20,652 nucleotides of DNA from a virus, in IMG/VR virus record IMGVR_UViG_3300002223_000040, positions 1-20,652 of that record; one strand, 5' to 3'. Within the stretch, counting starts at the first letter, position 1. Each line of letters begins with the position of its first letter. Below the pieces are notes generated by a model that searched no databases, was not told where the DNA came from, and was given only the letters and a program-made list of their open reading frames with translations. Of this stretch, positions 20,032 through 20,652 are shown piece by piece. The position numbers and the translations under genes were made by a program.

Positions 20032-20226
20032 ATGAATGAGAAATTTTCTATTTGGGAGCTAGTAAAAGGGATGTTTTTTGTTAGTCTTATTGGGTCTCTT
20101 TTCCTTTGGGTTACTTTCTCTTTTTTTATAAAAGATGAATTGGAGCAGATCACAAAAATAGACGTACCAAATGTTACTTCACCAGTGACAAGTACTTATA
20201 ATAACTATGAACCAACAAATCCTTGA
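20032..20226 (+). CDS. Single-pass membrane protein, unknown (64 residues)
   Basis: Starts at ATG 20032. Residues about 11-34 form one hydrophobic transmembrane segment (VKGMFFVSLIGSLFLWVTFS), followed by a charged and then Thr/Pro/Asn-rich tail (KDELEQITKIDVPN...). Size and a single span could suit a holin- or spanin-like lysis protein, a membrane anchor or a superinfection-exclusion factor. No endolysin is nearby to support lysis, so I leave it open. Its 3' end overlaps the next gene by 20 bases. Confidence 0.65.
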   Translation: MNEKFSIWELVKGMFFVSLIGSLFLWVTFSFFIKDELEQITKIDVPNVTSPVTSTYNNYEPTNP

Positions 20227-20515
20227 ACAATACGACGAACTGTGGGATCAAAAATGCGGAATAGCGGACGGAGTTACTGCGACATTTAGCATCCAGCCTG
20301 AAAGAGAGGAAATAAAACAATTCCTCCTCGCCGCCCTCAACCAAAAAGATGCTGAATGGCGGGAGAAGATTGAAGGTTTGAGGATGGAAGAAAGACCCAT
20401 GTCAGAACATCTGAGTACCGCTACTGAAATTGTCCAAGAAGATAGGGACGAAAATTACAACAAAGCTATCCGAGAAATCAACACCAAAATAGACCAAATT
20501 CTACAAGGAGAATAA
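20207..20515 (+). CDS. Unknown acidic helical protein (102 residues)
   Basis: Starts at ATG 20207, overlapping the upstream membrane-protein gene. Highly charged and helical: LEQYDELWDQKCGIADGVTA, then REEIKQFLLAALNQKDAEWR, a central EGLRMEERPMSEHLSTATEI and a C-terminal YNKAIREINTKIDQILQGE. No family recognised. It is followed 17 bases later by the Cys-X-Ala repeat gene. Confidence 0.6.
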   Translation: MNQQILEQYDELWDQKCGIADGVTATFSIQPEREEIKQFLLAALNQKDAEWREKIEGLRMEERPMSEHLSTATEIVQEDRDENYNKAIREINTKIDQILQGE

Positions 20516-20532
20516 ACACTAACATAAAATAT

Positions 20533-20652
20533 ATGTCGGACAACAATACTAACTGCCGTGCCTGCCGTGCCTGCTATGCCTGCTATGCCTGCTATGCCTG
20601 CCGTGCCTGCTATGCCTGCTATGCCTGCTATGCCTGCCGTGCCTGCTATGCC
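20533..20652 (+). CDS. Cys-X-Ala tripeptide-repeat protein, partial (C-terminus beyond the right edge)
   Basis: ATG 20533 in an AAAATATATG context; residues MSDNNTN are followed by at least 11 tripeptides Cys-X-Ala, with X Arg or Tyr in the order R R Y Y Y R Y Y Y R Y. From the second unit on, the order repeats every four units (12 residues, 36 bases). Every Cys is TGC, every Ala GCC, Arg CGT and Tyr TAT, with no silent variation, so the array is young or homogenised. A Cys at every third position would suit a metal-rich or disulfide-linked fibre, but I know no matching family with certainty. The frame is open at the window end, and the composition is far more GC-rich than its surroundings. 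Confidence 0.65.
   Translation, partial: MSDNNTNCRACRACYACYACYACRACYACYACYACRACYA
20554..20652 (+). repeat. 9-bp tandem repeat array with 36-bp higher-order period
   Basis: Eleven units of TGC(CGT or TAT)GCC in perfect register, reaching the end of the window. CGT units recur every fourth unit after the first. Read on the minus strand it codes Gly-X-Ala (X Ile or Thr), a collagen-like pattern, but the plus-strand frame has a native-looking start. Confidence 0.9.

Overview
The window is part of the genome of a tailed double-stranded DNA bacteriophage (Caudoviricetes). It carries an almost complete packaging and head module: terminase small and large subunits, portal, a scaffold-like protein, a decoration-like protein and a major capsid protein. 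It also carries a DNA replication module: replisome organizer, DnaB-type helicase, single-strand DNA-binding protein, RecB-like nuclease and adenine methyltransferase. No integrase, lysis gene, polymerase or recognisable tail machinery is present. Both window edges cut through open genes, so this is a fragment, perhaps a contig that broke in repetitive sequence at the right end.

Host: base composition is moderate, somewhat AT-rich. TGA is used as an ordinary stop codon, often in ATGA overlaps. Promoters look like sigma-70 promoters (TTGACA/TATAAT types). Most start codons lack a Shine-Dalgarno sequence and sit after an A/T-rich AAATATATG-like context. A bacterium with weak Shine-Dalgarno use is implied. 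Candidate Phyla Radiation (Patescibacteria) is one possibility, but that is inference and nothing here proves it.

Layout: positions 1-12926 are all leftward (minus strand). Read from 12926 down, they give: a basic 34-residue microprotein, two unknown small proteins, an acidic 35-residue microprotein, TerS, TerL, a small unknown, portal, two small unknowns, scaffold, decoration protein, major capsid protein, a SAP/LEM-like small protein, a 993-residue repetitive fiber-like protein, a small beta-rich virion protein and a long coiled-coil protein that runs off the left edge. Positions 12927-13203 form the divergent control region. It holds a very good rightward promoter with a perfect palindromic operator in its spacer, a leftward promoter, and inverted repeats able to fold as RNA on either strand. 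Positions 13204-20652 are rightward and hold early genes: small zinc-finger-like proteins, the nuclease/SSB/recombination cluster, a Dam-type methyltransferase, an HNH-like protein, a replisome organizer with iteron-like repeats inside it (candidate origin), the helicase, and a tail of small accessory genes that includes an excisionase/AlpA-type HTH protein.

The most unusual items are: (1) an open gene at the right edge encoding a strict Cys-X-Ala tripeptide repeat with X only Arg or Tyr and a 12-residue higher-order period; (2) a compact, promoter-driven, three-way-junction RNA ending in a U-tract directly against the start codon of the replisome organizer, overlapped by a 34-codon leader ORF; (3) two further structured leaders with terminator hairpins placed directly against the scaffold and portal start codons; (4) an intragenic candidate origin; (5) an eight-G tract inside the methyltransferase gene.
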